Positions 1-9,172 of a stretch of 64,000 nt of DNA are shown here, in pieces. The notes under the pieces are model-generated. The model saw only the letters and a program-made list of their open reading frames with translations. It did not search any database and was not told the origin of the DNA. Where the stretch lies: positions 62,001 to 126,000 of the forward strand of contig CAVVBC010000036.1 of assembly GCA_963746325.1 (NCBI GenBank). Reading direction: 5' to 3'. Made by a program: the position numbers and the translations under genes. Numbering within the stretch: the stretch's first letter is position 1; each line of letters starts with the position of its first letter. The DNA is from RPQJ01 sp963746325. GTDB lineage: Bacteria > Pseudomonadota > Gammaproteobacteria > Steroidobacterales > Steroidobacteraceae.

Positions 1-2
1 TC

Positions 3-308
3 CCGTTGCACGCTTCGCAGCTGTACGAAGCTGCGCTCGAAGGCCTCGCGCTGTTCGTGATCCTGTGGTGGTTCACGTCCAGGCCCCGGCCCCGTTGGGC
101 GCCGTCCGGGCTGTTCCTCGCCTGTTACGGTGTCTTCCGCTTCATGGTCGAGTTCGTGCGAGTCCCCGACGCCAACCGCGGCTACCTGCTGTTCGACTGG
201 GTGACGATGGGGCAGATCCTGTCGCTGCCGATGATCGTGGCGGGCCTCGCGATGCTCGTCCATGCGTACCGGCAGCAGCAGCCCTCGGGCAACTACCGCG
301 CGGCCTGA
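3..308 (+). CDS. lgt: prolipoprotein diacylglyceryl transferase, C-terminal part
   Basis: This is the last ~100 residues of Lgt, the inner-membrane enzyme that moves a diacylglyceryl group from phosphatidylglycerol to the lipobox cysteine of prolipoproteins. The gene starts outside the window. Visible family marks are the HASQLYEA motif at the very start, the YGVFRFMVEFVRVPD segment in the middle, and hydrophobic segments typical of the last membrane helices. The stop at 306-308 lies 4 nt before thyA. An lgt-thyA pair is the usual proteobacterial arrangement and suggests co-transcription. Several lipoproteins in this window (DacA, LolB, the TPR protein) would be its substrates. Confidence 0.93.
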   Translation, partial: PLHASQLYEAALEGLALFVILWWFTSRPRPRWAPSGLFLACYGVFRFMVEFVRVPDANRGYLLFDWVTMGQILSLPMIVAGLAMLVHAYRQQQPSGNYRAA

Positions 309-312
309 CACG

Positions 313-1107
313 ATGCGGCAATACCAGCAACTGCTGCAGCACATCCTCGACCATGGCGCCGAGAAGGGCGACCGCACCGGCACGGGCACGCGCTCGGTGT
401 TCGGCTGGCAGATGCGCTTCGACCTGGACGCAGGCTTCCCGCTCGTCACCACCAAGAAACTGCACGTCAAGTCGATCGTGCACGAGCTGCTGTGGTTCCT
501 GAGCGGCGAGACCAACGTGCGCTACCTGCGCGAGCACGGCGTGACGATCTGGGACGAATGGGCCGACGTCGACGGCGAGCTCGGCCCCGTCTACGGCGCG
601 CAGTGGCGCCGCTGGCAGGCCGCCGACGGCCGCGAGATCGACCAGATCGCCCGCGCGATCGACCTGATCCGCCGCGATCCGGATTCGCGCCGCATCATCG
701 TCAACGCCTGGAACGTCGGTGAGCTCGAGCGCATGGCGCTCACGCCGTGCCACGCGCTGTTCCAGTTCTACGTGGCGGACGGCCGGCTGTCGTGCCAGCT
801 GTACCAGCGCAGCGCCGACGTGTTCCTGGGCGTGCCGTTCAACATCGCTTCCTACGCGCTGCTCACCCACATGGTCGCGCAGCAGTGCGACCTCGGCGTG
901 GGCGACTTCGTCTGGACCGGCGGCGACACCCACCTCTACGTCAACCATTTCGAGCAGGCGCGGCTGCAGCTCTCGCGCGAGCCGCTGCCGCTGCCGCAAC
1001 TCGTCATCAAGCGCCGGCCGGCTTCGATCTTCGACTACGTATTCGAGGACTTCGAGTTCGCCGGCTACCAGTCCCACCCCGCGATCAAGGCCCCCATCGC
1101 CGTATGA
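313..1107 (+). CDS. thyA: thymidylate synthase
   Basis: ThyA methylates dUMP to dTMP using 5,10-methylenetetrahydrofolate and leaves dihydrofolate. The 264-residue length equals that of the E. coli enzyme. The catalytic cysteine is Cys146 in the LTPCHALFQF motif, and the N-terminal RTGTGT phosphate loop is present. The start at 313 was chosen because it gives the family length and the typical MRQYQQLL beginning; the longer open frame back to 262 runs into lgt. The stop overlaps the next gene's ATG (ATGA), so thyA, the SET gene and folA probably form one operon. FolA regenerates the tetrahydrofolate that ThyA consumes. Confidence 0.97.
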   Translation: MRQYQQLLQHILDHGAEKGDRTGTGTRSVFGWQMRFDLDAGFPLVTTKKLHVKSIVHELLWFLSGETNVRYLREHGVTIWDEWADVDGELGPVYGAQWRRWQAADGREIDQIARAIDLIRRDPDSRRIIVNAWNVGELERMALTPCHALFQFYVADGRLSCQLYQRSADVFLGVPFNIASYALLTHMVAQQCDLGVGDFVWTGGDTHLYVNHFEQARLQLSREPLPLPQLVIKRRPASIFDYVFEDFEFAGYQSHPAIKAPIAV

Positions 1108-1748
1108 AGAAAGCCCCGCCGAAGAAAAAGCCCGCGACCCCGTCGAGCAAGTCGAAGTCCGCGGCGACGCACCACGCACACATGCGGCACGCGGCGAAGA
1201 CGCGCGCGGCCGCCGCGCCCGCCGACCCGCTCTATGTCGTGCGGCGTTCCCGCATCCACGGCCGCGGCGTCTACGCGGCACGCCGCATCCGCAGCGGCAC
1301 GCGAATCATCGAGTACGTCGGCGACCGCATCACGCACGACGAAGCCGACACGCGCTACGAGCTCAAGGCCGACGACGACGGCCACACGTTCCTGTTCGTG
1401 GTCGACGACGACCTCTGCATCGACGCGGGCGTCGGTGGCAATGCGGCGCGCTTCATCAACCACAAGTGCGACGCGAACTGCGAGACGATCATCGAGGGCC
1501 GGCGCGTCTTCATCGAGGCGACCCGCACGATCCAGCCCGGCGAGGAACTCGGCTACGACTACCAGCTCACCTGGGAAACCACCGACGACCCCGAGGAACT
1601 CAAGCTCTACGCCTGTCGCTGCGGGGCCGCGGCTTGCCGCGGCACGATGCTCGATCGCGAGGCGGTCGACGTGCGCAAGAAGCGCAAGAAGGCGGCAGCC
1701 CGCAAGAAGGCCGCCGCGAAAGCCGAGCGCGCCGCGCGCAAGGCCTGA
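1104..1748 (+). CDS. SET-domain protein-lysine methyltransferase with basic tails
   Basis: This is a 214-residue protein with a compact SET domain, the fold of lysine methyltransferases that use S-adenosylmethionine. The domain runs from about residue 47 to 185: RIHGRGVYAARRI, the RFINHKCDANC core with the Asn-His pair that binds the cofactor, GEELGYDYQ with the catalytic tyrosine, and a post-SET cysteine cluster (ACRCG...C) that would bind zinc together with the core cysteines. Both ends are histone-H1-like, rich in Lys, Ala and Pro, which suggests nucleic-acid or acidic-protein contact. It is translationally coupled to thyA by an ATGA overlap and lies 8 nt before folA. The substrate cannot be read from the sequence. 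Confidence 0.9.
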   Translation: MKKAPPKKKPATPSSKSKSAATHHAHMRHAAKTRAAAAPADPLYVVRRSRIHGRGVYAARRIRSGTRIIEYVGDRITHDEADTRYELKADDDGHTFLFVVDDDLCIDAGVGGNAARFINHKCDANCETIIEGRRVFIEATRTIQPGEELGYDYQLTWETTDDPEELKLYACRCGAAACRGTMLDREAVDVRKKRKKAAARKKAAAKAERAARKA

Positions 1749-1756
1749 GCGATCGC

Positions 1757-2251
1757 ATGCCGCTCGTCTCGATCATCGTGGCGACGGACGAGCGCGGTGC
1801 GATCGGGTGCGACGGCGGGCTGCCCTGGCGCCTGCCGGACGATCTCCGGCGCTTCAAGGCGCTGACGCTCGGCAAGCCGGTAGTCATGGGTCGCAAGACC
1901 TGGGATTCGATCGGCCGGCCCTTGCCGGGCCGGCACAACATCGTGATCACGCGGCAGGGCGGGCTCGAACGGCCGGGCGCTACGGTCGTCGCCTCGCTCG
2001 AGCAGGCGCTCGCGGCCGCCGGGGACGTGCCGGAGATCTGCATCATCGGCGGCGCGGAGATCTACCGGCTGGCGCTGCCGCGCACCGACGTGATCCACCT
2101 CACGCGGGTGCATGCTGCAGTGTCCGCCGACACGTGTTTTCCGGCGCTCGTCCCGGGCGAATGGGACGAGGAAGTGCGCGAGGAGCACCCGGCCGACGAC
2201 CGGCATGCCTTCGCCTACGCGTACGTCGAGCAGCGCCGCCGCCACCGCTGA
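1757..2251 (+). CDS. folA: dihydrofolate reductase
   Basis: FolA reduces dihydrofolate to tetrahydrofolate with NADPH, and is the target of trimethoprim. The 164-residue protein shows GAIGCDGGLPWRLPDDL, where the second Asp (residue 29) matches the proton-donating acid of the E. coli enzyme. VMGRKTWDSIGRPLPGR binds the NADPH phosphate, and IIGGAEIY forms the C-terminal nucleotide site. The start at 1757 follows the SET gene by 8 nt and gives the normal N-terminus; the same frame is open far upstream but that part only shadows thyA. Placement behind thyA fits recycling of the dihydrofolate made there. Confidence 0.97.
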   Translation: MPLVSIIVATDERGAIGCDGGLPWRLPDDLRRFKALTLGKPVVMGRKTWDSIGRPLPGRHNIVITRQGGLERPGATVVASLEQALAAAGDVPEICIIGGAEIYRLALPRTDVIHLTRVHAAVSADTCFPALVPGEWDEEVREEHPADDRHAFAYAYVEQRRRHR

Positions 2252-2342
2252 CCGCGTGCAACACTGCGGGCCGCCAAGTCCGCATGACGCGGTGTCAGTC
2301 CCATCCTACAAGCGGACGGAGTCCCGCCGCGCCCCGTACTGA

Positions 2343-2348
2343 TAAAAT
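2343..2348 (+). promoter_or_regulatory. candidate -10 box upstream of the histidine kinase gene
   Basis: TAAAAT within TGATAAAAT lies 64 nt before the kinase start, in the only AT-rich patch of the 161-bp spacer after folA. No good -35 hexamer is seen at 16-18 bp, so this is a weak call. Confidence 0.3.
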
Positions 2349-2412
2349 CCCGTTCGCTGCGGCTGCAAGCTGCGCAGCGCAATCCGGGTTCGTGGATGGC
2401 AGGGGGCGATAC

Positions 2413-4431
2413 ATGCCGCACGCCGAAGCATCAAGGCGAGGTGCACAGCTCGCCGAGTTGCACCAGCTCAAGGCGCTCGCGATCGTGGCGGCGGCGGTCG
2501 CGTTGGCCTTCGCGCTGCGCCTGCCGCTCGACCGCTTCCTGGACGGCCAGTTTCCCTTCATGACGTTTTTCCCGGCGGTCCTGGTCGCCGCCCTGATGTG
2601 CGGGTGGCGTTACGGTGCGCTTGCCGCGGTCTTGTCCGCCCTGGCCTGTTACCTGTGGCGCCAACCCGGTGACGAACTGGTGTTCCTGGCCAGCATCGCC
2701 ATCTTCCTCGCTGCGAATGCGGTGATCATCGGGCTCGCGGAGTCGGCGCGTCGCGCGCGCGCGCGCGCCGAGGCACAGGCCGCCGCCGCCGGCGACAGCG
2801 AGCTGCGCTTCAACGTCATGGCCGACAGCGTGCCGCTGATGATCTGGGTGCACGACGCCGTGGGCAAGCTGCTGTTCGTCAACCGGCGGTGGGAGGAGTT
2901 CTTCGGCGTCTCACAGGAAGCCGCCCGCAATGGGGGCTGGAAGGCGTTGGTGCATCCGGACGACCGCGAGCCGTACATGGCGGGGTTCGCCGCCGCAATG
3001 CGCGCGCGCACGCCGTTTCACGGCGCGGCACGGGTGCGCCGGGCCGATGGCGAGTGGCGCTGGGTGGAATCACACGGCGTGCCGCGGTTCGGTCCGACAG
3101 GAGAGCTGCTCACGTTCGCGGGCACCAGCCATGACGTCACCGAGCGCCGGGAGTTCGAGGCCGAACGCGAGATGCTGCTCGAGAGCGAGCGCGTGGCGCG
3201 CACCGAAGCCGAGAACGCAACGCGCGCGAAGGACGAATTCCTGGCGACGCTGTCGCATGAGCTGCGCACGCCGCTGTCGGTGATCGTGCTCTGGAGCCGC
3301 ATCCTCGCGCGCAAGTACGGCGCCGGCGAGGACGACCTGCGCAAGGGCCTGGCGCTCATCATCGACAACGGCATGGCGCTGTCGAAGCTCATCGGCGACC
3401 TGCTCGACATGAGCCGCATCGTGTCCGGTCGCGTCACGCTGGACGCGCGACCGCTCGACCTCGTCGAGTTGCTCGGGCAGGCCGTGGACGTCGCATCGGC
3501 CCGCCGCCGATGCCCGGCGACTCGAGTTGAGCCTCGATATCGGGTCCGAGCCGATGATCGTGCACGGCGACCCGACGCGCCTGCAGCAGGTGCTGTGGAA
3601 CCTGCTCGCCAACGCCGTCAAGTTCACGCGCGGAGGACGGTTCGATCCGCGTCGACGGCACGCAAGGCCGGGCGCACTATCGAGATCAGCGTGACCGACG
3701 ACGGCGAGGGCATCGATCCGGACTTCCTGCCACAGGTGTTCAGTCGCTTTCGCCAGGCCGACAACACGACGGCGCGCCGTCATGGCGGACTGGGCCTCGG
3801 GCTCGCGATCGTCAAGCAGCTGGTCGAACTGCACGGCGGCCAGGTGCGTGCCCTGAGCCCGGGCCGCGGCCTCGGGGCGACCTTCGTCGTCACGCTGCCG
3901 CTGCAGGTGCAGGCGGTCGAGCACGACATCGACGCGAGCGGGACCTGGCGGCGCCTCGACCCCGATCGCACGACGACGCAGCGCCTCGACGGCAGACGCA
4001 TCCTGGCCGTCGAAGACCAGCGCGACATGCTCGAGTCCCTGCGCCACATGCTCGAGGAACAGGGCGCGAAAGTCACAGCCGTCGAGTCGGGTGCGGCCGC
4101 GCTCGCAGCGCTGCAGGCTGGCGGGGAGCCGTTCGACCTGCTGGTGAGCGACATCGGCATGCCCGGGATGGACGGTTACGAGCTGATCCGCCGCGTGCGC
4201 TGCGAATTCGGCATGTCACCGGACAGTCTGGTGGCGGTCGCGATCACCGCCTACGCGCGCGACGAGGATCGCGCCCGCGCGCTGCTGGCCGGGTACCAGG
4301 CGCACCTCGTGAAGCCGTACCAGATCGGGCAGCTCGTGCTCATCGTCAATGAGCTGCTGGGCGTGCGCGCGGCCGCCGACGTCCATGCCGCGCCAGGGCG
4401 GGCGGGCCGGCGCACGCAGGTCGCAGTCTAG
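2413..4431 (+). CDS. hybrid sensor histidine kinase (DUF4118-PAS-HisKA-HATPase-REC), internal shift
   Basis: This is an inner-membrane hybrid kinase of 672 codons as read. In order it has a four-helix DUF4118-like membrane block (about residues 20-115), a PAS domain (about 132-255, ending GTSHDVTERR), HisKA with the phospho-accepting His282 in SHELRTP, an ATP-binding domain (VTDDGEGI, GGLGLGLAIVKQLVELHGG) and a C-terminal receiver with Asp580 in VSDIGMPG. Between about 3505 and 3665 the open frame does not encode the expected N-box. Frame 2 reads LQQVLWNLLANAVKFTRGG, then a third frame reads SIRVDGT, before the original frame resumes. Three one-base insertions cancel out, hiding the damage. 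No partner regulator is adjacent. The stop overlaps the kmo stop in a shared CTAG. Confidence 0.85.
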   Translation: MPHAEASRRGAQLAELHQLKALAIVAAAVALAFALRLPLDRFLDGQFPFMTFFPAVLVAALMCGWRYGALAAVLSALACYLWRQPGDELVFLASIAIFLAANAVIIGLAESARRARARAEAQAAAAGDSELRFNVMADSVPLMIWVHDAVGKLLFVNRRWEEFFGVSQEAARNGGWKALVHPDDREPYMAGFAAAMRARTPFHGAARVRRADGEWRWVESHGVPRFGPTGELLTFAGTSHDVTERREFEAEREMLLESERVARTEAENATRAKDEFLATLSHELRTPLSVIVLWSRILARKYGAGEDDLRKGLALIIDNGMALSKLIGDLLDMSRIVSGRVTLDARPLDLVELLGQAVDVASARRRCPATRVEPRYRVRADDRARRPDAPAAGAVEPARQRRQVHARRTVRSASTARKAGRTIEISVTDDGEGIDPDFLPQVFSRFRQADNTTARRHGGLGLGLAIVKQLVELHGGQVRALSPGRGLGATFVVTLPLQVQAVEHDIDASGTWRRLDPDRTTTQRLDGRRILAVEDQRDMLESLRHMLEEQGAKVTAVESGAAALAALQAGGEPFDLLVSDIGMPGMDGYELIRRVRCEFGMSPDSLVAVAITAYARDEDRARALLAGYQAHLVKPYQIGQLVLIVNELLGVRAAADVHAAPGRAGRRTQVAV

Positions 4432-5805
4432 TCCGGCAGCACGCGCGCAGCCGGCAAGGGCTCGAGCAGTTCGTGCACCAGCGCGTCCATCCGCGCCGCG
4501 GGAATTTCCGCGAGCGACGTCGCGTGCTCGGTCAGCCGGGCCAGGATCTGCGCCTGGACCTTGCCGCGTTCGTACGCCGCCAGGTAGGGGATGTCGTGGT
4601 GGAACATCACCATCGAATACCGCGGGATGAAGCGCGTCGGGTGCCGCCGCTCGAGTTCGAAGCTCAGTTCCTTGCGCAGCATGAACTTCGGGTCGCGCAC
4701 GGTATCGCGCATCTCGAGGAAGTTCTCGAGCGCCATGGCCGCGATGGCGTCGGTGTTCGGCTTGCGCAACGCGCAGAACCGTTCGAACGCGGATTGCCAG
4801 TCGACTGCATCGCGCAGCAGCCGGTCCAGCTCGAAGCAGTCCTCGAAGCACGCGTTCATGCCCTGGCCGTGGAACGGCACGATGGCATGCGCGGCGTCGC
4901 CGAGCAGGACCGCGGTGCCGTCCGCCGACCAGTCGTCGGCATACACCGTGCCCATGCGGCCCACGGGGTGCTCGAGGAATTCGCGAGCGAGACCCGGCAT
5001 GTGCGGGACGACGTCGGCAAAGTGTCGCGCGAAGAACGCATCGACGGCCTTCAGGCTGTCGAGCGCAGCGAAACTATCCGTGCTGCCCTTCAGCGCGAGG
5101 AACAGCGTGACCGTGAAACTGCCGTCGATGTTCGGCAGCGCGATCAGCATGAAGCCGCCGCGGGGCCAGATGTGCAGGGCGTTGCGCTCGATGGCGTGCC
5201 CACCGTTGGCGGCCGCGGGCAGCGTGAGCTCCTTGTAGCCGTGCTCGAGCATGTCCTCGACGACGCGCACGCCCAGTTGACCGGTCATGGCGCGGCGGAC
5301 CACGGAGCCCGCACCGTCGGCCCCGATCAGGGGGGCCAGCCGCTGCTGATACAGCTCGCCCGAGACTTCGTCGAGCATGACCAGCTCGTCACGCGCGAAA
5401 TCGAGCGAACGCGCGGCCTGCAGGAACCGCGGTTCGATGCCGTGGACGCGCTGGGCATGATCGAGCAGCGCAGCGATTGAGTCCCGGGCGCGAGACGGAG
5501 TAGATCACCTCGTGCGGCCGCTGCCCGTAGGCCGCGAAGGTCGTACTGCCGTCCGGGGCATGCAGCACGCGTCCGCGCATCGGGATCAGCAGCGGCTCGA
5601 CGGCGTCGAAGACGCCCGCTGCCCGCAAGGCGTGGATGCCACGCTCGGCGAGCGCCAGGTTGATGGAGCGGCCCGCGTCCATGTCGACCTTGCGCAGGTC
5701 CGGGCGGCGCTCGAGCACGACCACCGTGCGGCCCTGTCGCGCCAGGTAGATCGCCATCAGGGCACCGGAGAGACCCGCGCCCAGGATGGTGACGGGCCGC
5801 TTCAC
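4428..5805 (-). CDS. kmo: kynurenine 3-monooxygenase (one frameshift)
   Basis: This FAD enzyme hydroxylates L-kynurenine to 3-hydroxykynurenine with NADPH and O2. The N-terminal piece has the dinucleotide-binding ILGAGLSGALMAIYLARQG and the KMO-typical GRSINLALAERGIHALR. The second piece carries LLGDAAHAIVPFHGQGMN, the second FAD motif, and the C-terminal membrane-proximal region. The two pieces lie in different frames and join near 5475, where one extra base interrupts SRPGLN and the following leucine-rich helix; the restored length is about 459 residues, normal for the family. Its GTG start overlaps the kynU stop (GTGA), so it is the last gene of the haaO-formamidase-kynU-kmo operon. Confidence 0.92.
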
Positions 5806-7097
5806 GCGCGGAGCTCGGCGTGCAGTTCAGCGTGGAGGGCGTCGACGCAGCGCCACACGTCGTCGAAGCTGTTGTAGAACGGCACGGGCGCGGCCCGGAT
5901 CACGTCGGGCTCGCGCCAGTCCGGCAGGATGGAGCGGCGGCGCATGCCGTCGAACACGGCGCGGGCGCGATCGCGGGACAGTCCGAGCAGGCGCAGCGAC
6001 AGCGCGGCGCCACGCCATGGCGCAGCCGCGGGCGTCACGACCTGGACCCTGCCGGCAAGCCGTGCGTGGACGAGTTGCTCGAAGTACCCGGTCAACGCAA
6101 TGGACTTCCGTCGCAACGCGGGCAGGCCCACCGACGCGAAATGCTCGAGCGATGCAGCGACGGGCGCCAGCGCCAGGATCGGCGGGTTGCTGAGCTGCCA
6201 GCCGTCGGCGCCCGGGCTTGGACGGAACTCGGGCGCCATCAGGAAACGGGTGGCCGCGTCGTGTCCCCACCAGCCTGCGAAACGCGGCAACGCCTTGCCG
6301 GCGCGGGTGTGACGCGCGTGGACGAAAGCGCCGGCGACCGCTCCCGGCCCCCCGTTCAGGTACTTGTAGCTGCACCAGACGGCGAAGTCCGCGTCGGCAT
6401 CGTGCAGGCGCAGGGGAACGTTGCCCACCGCATGGGCGAGATCCCAGCCCACGCTGCAGCCTGCGCGTCGCGCTGCACGCGGTGATGGCTTCGACGTCGA
6501 GCACCTGCCCGGTCAGGTACTGCACGCCCGGTAACAACACGGTGGCGATGCGCTCGCCATCGCGCTCGATCCGCTCGACGACGTCCTCGGTGCGCAGCAG
6601 GTCCTCGCCCGCACGCGGGCCGATTTCGATCAGGTCGGTCGCGGGATCGCCGCCGTGGTGCAGCACTTGCGACTCGAGTGCGTGTCGATCGGAGGGAAAC
6701 GCGCCGCGCTCGAGCAGGAGCGCGCGCCGCGCACCGCTGGGCCGGTAGAAGCTGACGAGCATCAGGTGCAGGTTCACCGTCAGCGTGTTCATCGCGACGA
6801 CTTCCGCTGCCTCGGCTCCGACGAGGTCCGCCAGCGGCGGGCGCCAGGCTCTCGTGATACGTCATCCAGGGCCGGCGACCCGTGAAGTGACCCTCGACCG
6901 CGAGCGACCGCCAGTCGCGCATCACTTCCTCGACGTAGTCAGCGGCCCGCACCGGTTGTGCGCCGAGCGAGTGGCCGCAGAGGTACACGAGTTCGCGTCC
7001 GCCGGCGGCCTCGCGCGGCAGCACGAAGCGGTCGCGCCACGGCTGCGAGCGGGTCCTCCGCATCGAGGGCATGGGCATGTTCGCGGTCGAGTCTCAT
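5802..7097 (-). CDS. kynU: kynureninase (three frameshifts)
   Basis: KynU is a PLP enzyme that cleaves 3-hydroxykynurenine to 3-hydroxyanthranilate and alanine. The start at 7097 is set by an ATGA overlap with the preceding formamidase-like gene and reads MRLDREHAHALDAEDPLA. Continuation needs frame changes near 7040, 6840 and 6460. The pieces carry the family marks: VYLCGHSLGAQP near the N-terminus, WMTYHESLA, the long NTLTVNLHLMLVSFYRP stretch, WDLAHAVGNVPL, and the PLP-binding lysine in CSYKYLNGGPG. There are no internal stops or losses apart from the shifts, so sequence error is likelier than decay. The product feeds HaaO, encoded at the head of the operon. Confidence 0.9.
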
Positions 7098-7944
7098 GGC
7101 GTGACCGGTCCAGCGAGGGATTGCAGCGGGTACAGCACGGGGCGGCTCGGGGCCGCGTCGGCGCCGAAGGCGGGCACCTGCAGCTCCAGCAGGTACAGTC
7201 CGTCGGCCGCGCGATCCGGCACGAAAGCGAGTTCGGTCACTAGCGCACGGCCGCGGCTCGCACGGTCTGCATCCGTCGCTCCGGCCGGCATGCCCCAGTA
7301 TTCGCGGTGCGCGGCGAGCAGTCCGCCGTCGTCGGCCCGGTCGAGGCTCGGCAGGTCGACCACGAGCGAGGTCACGTCGCGCTCGACGAGCCAGCGCATG
7401 GCTTCAGGCAGGAAATAGGCGGCGGGGCTCGGCGACCCGGAGTAGGCGCGACCGAGCTTGGCGTCGTCGTTGGGCAGCGTGCGAACCACTACTGCGGTAA
7501 ACGGCGCCGCGAGCCACTGCGTCGCTGCGCGTTCGAGCAAGCCGCGGCCGATCACGCGATCGGCGGCCGCTGCAGGCCCGGCTGCGGCCGCAGCGGCGGC
7601 GCTGCCCAGCAATTCGGGTTGCACGGAGACCACCAGCGCCAGAGCGGGCGGGACGGGCGTCAGGCTCGCGATGGTCAACGGGCTGCGGGTGATGTGGCCG
7701 ATGCACTCCGTGTGGGTGCCGTGGCAGTGGGGCGCCAGCGTCTGCACCGCGCAGTTGCAGCTGGCGCCGTCGCTCACGCTGCCCGTGAATCCGCCGATCC
7801 GCAGGGGCTCGCTGCGGGCGGGGAATCGACGAAGAAGCTCGGCTGCGGACCGCCGTCGAAGTGCAGGGGAATGGCGAGGTCGACAGGCGCCCGCAGGTTG
7901 GCGCGCCAGCGCCGGCCGCCCACGGTGAACTCCAGCTCGTTCAA
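7094..7944 (-). CDS. cyclase-family hydrolase, probable kynurenine formamidase (one frameshift)
   Basis: This is a member of the metal-dependent cyclase/hydrolase family (PF04199) that includes bacterial arylformamidase KynB. The metal-binding motif HGTHTE is clear, and VVVDLPSLDR and the C-terminal half are intact. An N-terminal piece (TVGGRRWRANLRAP, IPLHFDGG) lies in another frame and joins near 7803 at PLRIGGFTG, giving about 283 residues, longer than Pseudomonas KynB. No ATG is available upstream; a TTG at 7944, right after the haaO stop, is the likely start. Position between haaO and kynU supports hydrolysis of N-formylkynurenine to kynurenine. The exact substrate is inferred from context. 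Confidence 0.78.
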
Positions 7945-7948
7945 GCGG

Positions 7949-8458
7949 TCACTGCTGTAGGACGCTGCCGCACACGCGGCAGACGGTGTGTTCGGGATTC
8001 GACCAGAAGCGCTCGAAGACGGGCGGCAGCTGCCGTTCGATGTCGGTGACCTGGAGGTATTCGCTGTACAGCCGCGCATCGCACCGGTCGCAGAACCAGA
8101 GGAAGCCATCGGCCTCCCCGGCGCGCCGCTTGCGTTCGACGACCAGGCCCACGGTGTCGGCAAAACGCTGCGGGGAATGGGGCACGTGAGCAGGCAGCAG
8201 CAACACTTCGCCTGCGCGGAGCGGGAGGTCGACGCGGCGGCCCTCCTGCACGGTGCGCAGCAGCATGTCACCCTCGAGCTGGTAGAAGAACTCGTCGCCC
8301 GGGTCGTCGTGGTAGTCCTGGCGCGAGTTGGGCCCGCCCACGACCATGATGATAAATTCACCCTGCTCGAACACCTGCTTGTTGCAGACAGGCGGACGCA
8401 GCTGGGCCCGGTGCTCCTCGATCCACGCGCGGAGGTTGAAAGGTGTCAATGACTGCAT
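7949..8458 (-). CDS. haaO: 3-hydroxyanthranilate 3,4-dioxygenase
   Basis: HaaO opens the ring of 3-hydroxyanthranilate with O2 and Fe(II); the product cyclises to quinolinate, the NAD precursor. The 169-residue cupin has the metal ligands in QDYHDDPGDEFFYQLEG (His, Glu) and LLPAHVPHSPQR (His). Like bacterial HAAO it ends with a rubredoxin-like pair of Cys-x-x-Cys motifs (CDRC, CRVC). The ATG at 8458 gives the family N-terminus (MQSLTPFN). It heads a four-gene operon on the minus strand. No tryptophan dioxygenase or quinolinate phosphoribosyltransferase gene is present in the window, so the two ends of the pathway must be elsewhere. Confidence 0.95.
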   Translation of the reverse strand: MQSLTPFNLRAWIEEHRAQLRPPVCNKQVFEQGEFIIMVVGGPNSRQDYHDDPGDEFFYQLEGDMLLRTVQEGRRVDLPLRAGEVLLLPAHVPHSPQRFADTVGLVVERKRRAGEADGFLWFCDRCDARLYSEYLQVTDIERQLPPVFERFWSNPEHTVCRVCGSVLQQ

Positions 8459-8464
8459 CGCCCG

Positions 8465-8472
8465 AGTATAAA
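8465..8472. promoter_or_regulatory. overlapping divergent -10 elements for haaO and the secreted-protein gene
   Basis: The AT patch AGTATAAAT reads TATACT on the minus strand (8470-8465), ending 6 nt before the haaO ATG, and TATAAA on the plus strand (8467-8472), about 48 nt before the ATG at 8521. Neither strand has a convincing -35. The two polymerases would compete for one site. Confidence 0.4.
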
Positions 8473-8520
8473 TTAGGTGCCGCAGGGGCACGCGGACTCC
8501 GCGCCGGGCTGCCGGCCGCC

Positions 8521-9153
8521 ATGGCCGCGGCCCTGGGGTTGCTGGCGCCGGCCGTCGCGCCGGCGTCCGATGCCGCGCAACCCGCAGCCGCCGGGGCCCC
8601 CACGGTCAACGCCGTCTGGGTCGAGCGCGAATTCTCCTTCACGTACATGGGCCTCGGCACGTATTACTCGTGCGACGGTTTGCGCAACAAGCTCGAGTTC
8701 GTGCTCGAGGCCATCGGTGCGCGCAAGGACCCGAAGGTGACGGTCGCCTGCCTGGACCCGATCGGCATCGAGACCCTGCCGATGGCGCGGATCAGGGTGG
8801 CCGTGCCGGCCGAGGCTACCCCGGAGCTGCTGCGGCAACTGGAAGACGAGCAGTCACGCCGCGAACTGGTGGGACGAGTGCAGGGCAAGGACGGCGGCAT
8901 CGATGCGGCGACGGCGCAGTTTCCGGCGCAATTGCGCGTGGTCGAGTTCGTCGGGCGCCGTGGCCGGCGCATCGAGGACGGCGACTGCGAATTGCTTTCG
9001 CAGTTGCTGCCGCAGGTGCTCAAGCCGCTGGGCGTGCGCGAGTTGCCGGGCTCTGCGTTGCGGTGCGTGCCGAAACAATCGCAGTTTGGCGCCGTGCGGC
9101 TGCAGCTCGAGTCGCTGCACGCGCTACCGCCGCCCGCACCGCCGGCCAGGTAA
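8521..9153 (+). CDS. secreted protein of unknown function
   Basis: A 210-residue protein that I do not recognise. A hydrophobic alanine-rich leader ending near APASDAAQP suggests export. The mature part is mixed alpha/beta with no known catalytic motif; it has TYYSCDGLRNKLEFVLEAIG near the start, Cys in VACLDP and two further cysteines near the C-terminus, so disulfides are possible. The start is uncertain: the frame is also open from GTG 8443 and ATG 8449, which would overlap the divergent haaO start, whereas 8521 leaves room for the TATAAA at 8467. The longer form would give a better positively charged signal-peptide n-region. It stands alone between divergent haaO and convergent apaH. Confidence 0.7.
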   Translation: MAAALGLLAPAVAPASDAAQPAAAGAPTVNAVWVEREFSFTYMGLGTYYSCDGLRNKLEFVLEAIGARKDPKVTVACLDPIGIETLPMARIRVAVPAEATPELLRQLEDEQSRRELVGRVQGKDGGIDAATAQFPAQLRVVEFVGRRGRRIEDGDCELLSQLLPQVLKPLGVRELPGSALRCVPKQSQFGAVRLQLESLHALPPPAPPAR

Positions 9154-9172
9154 GCGCTGCGTCGCGTTGTGT

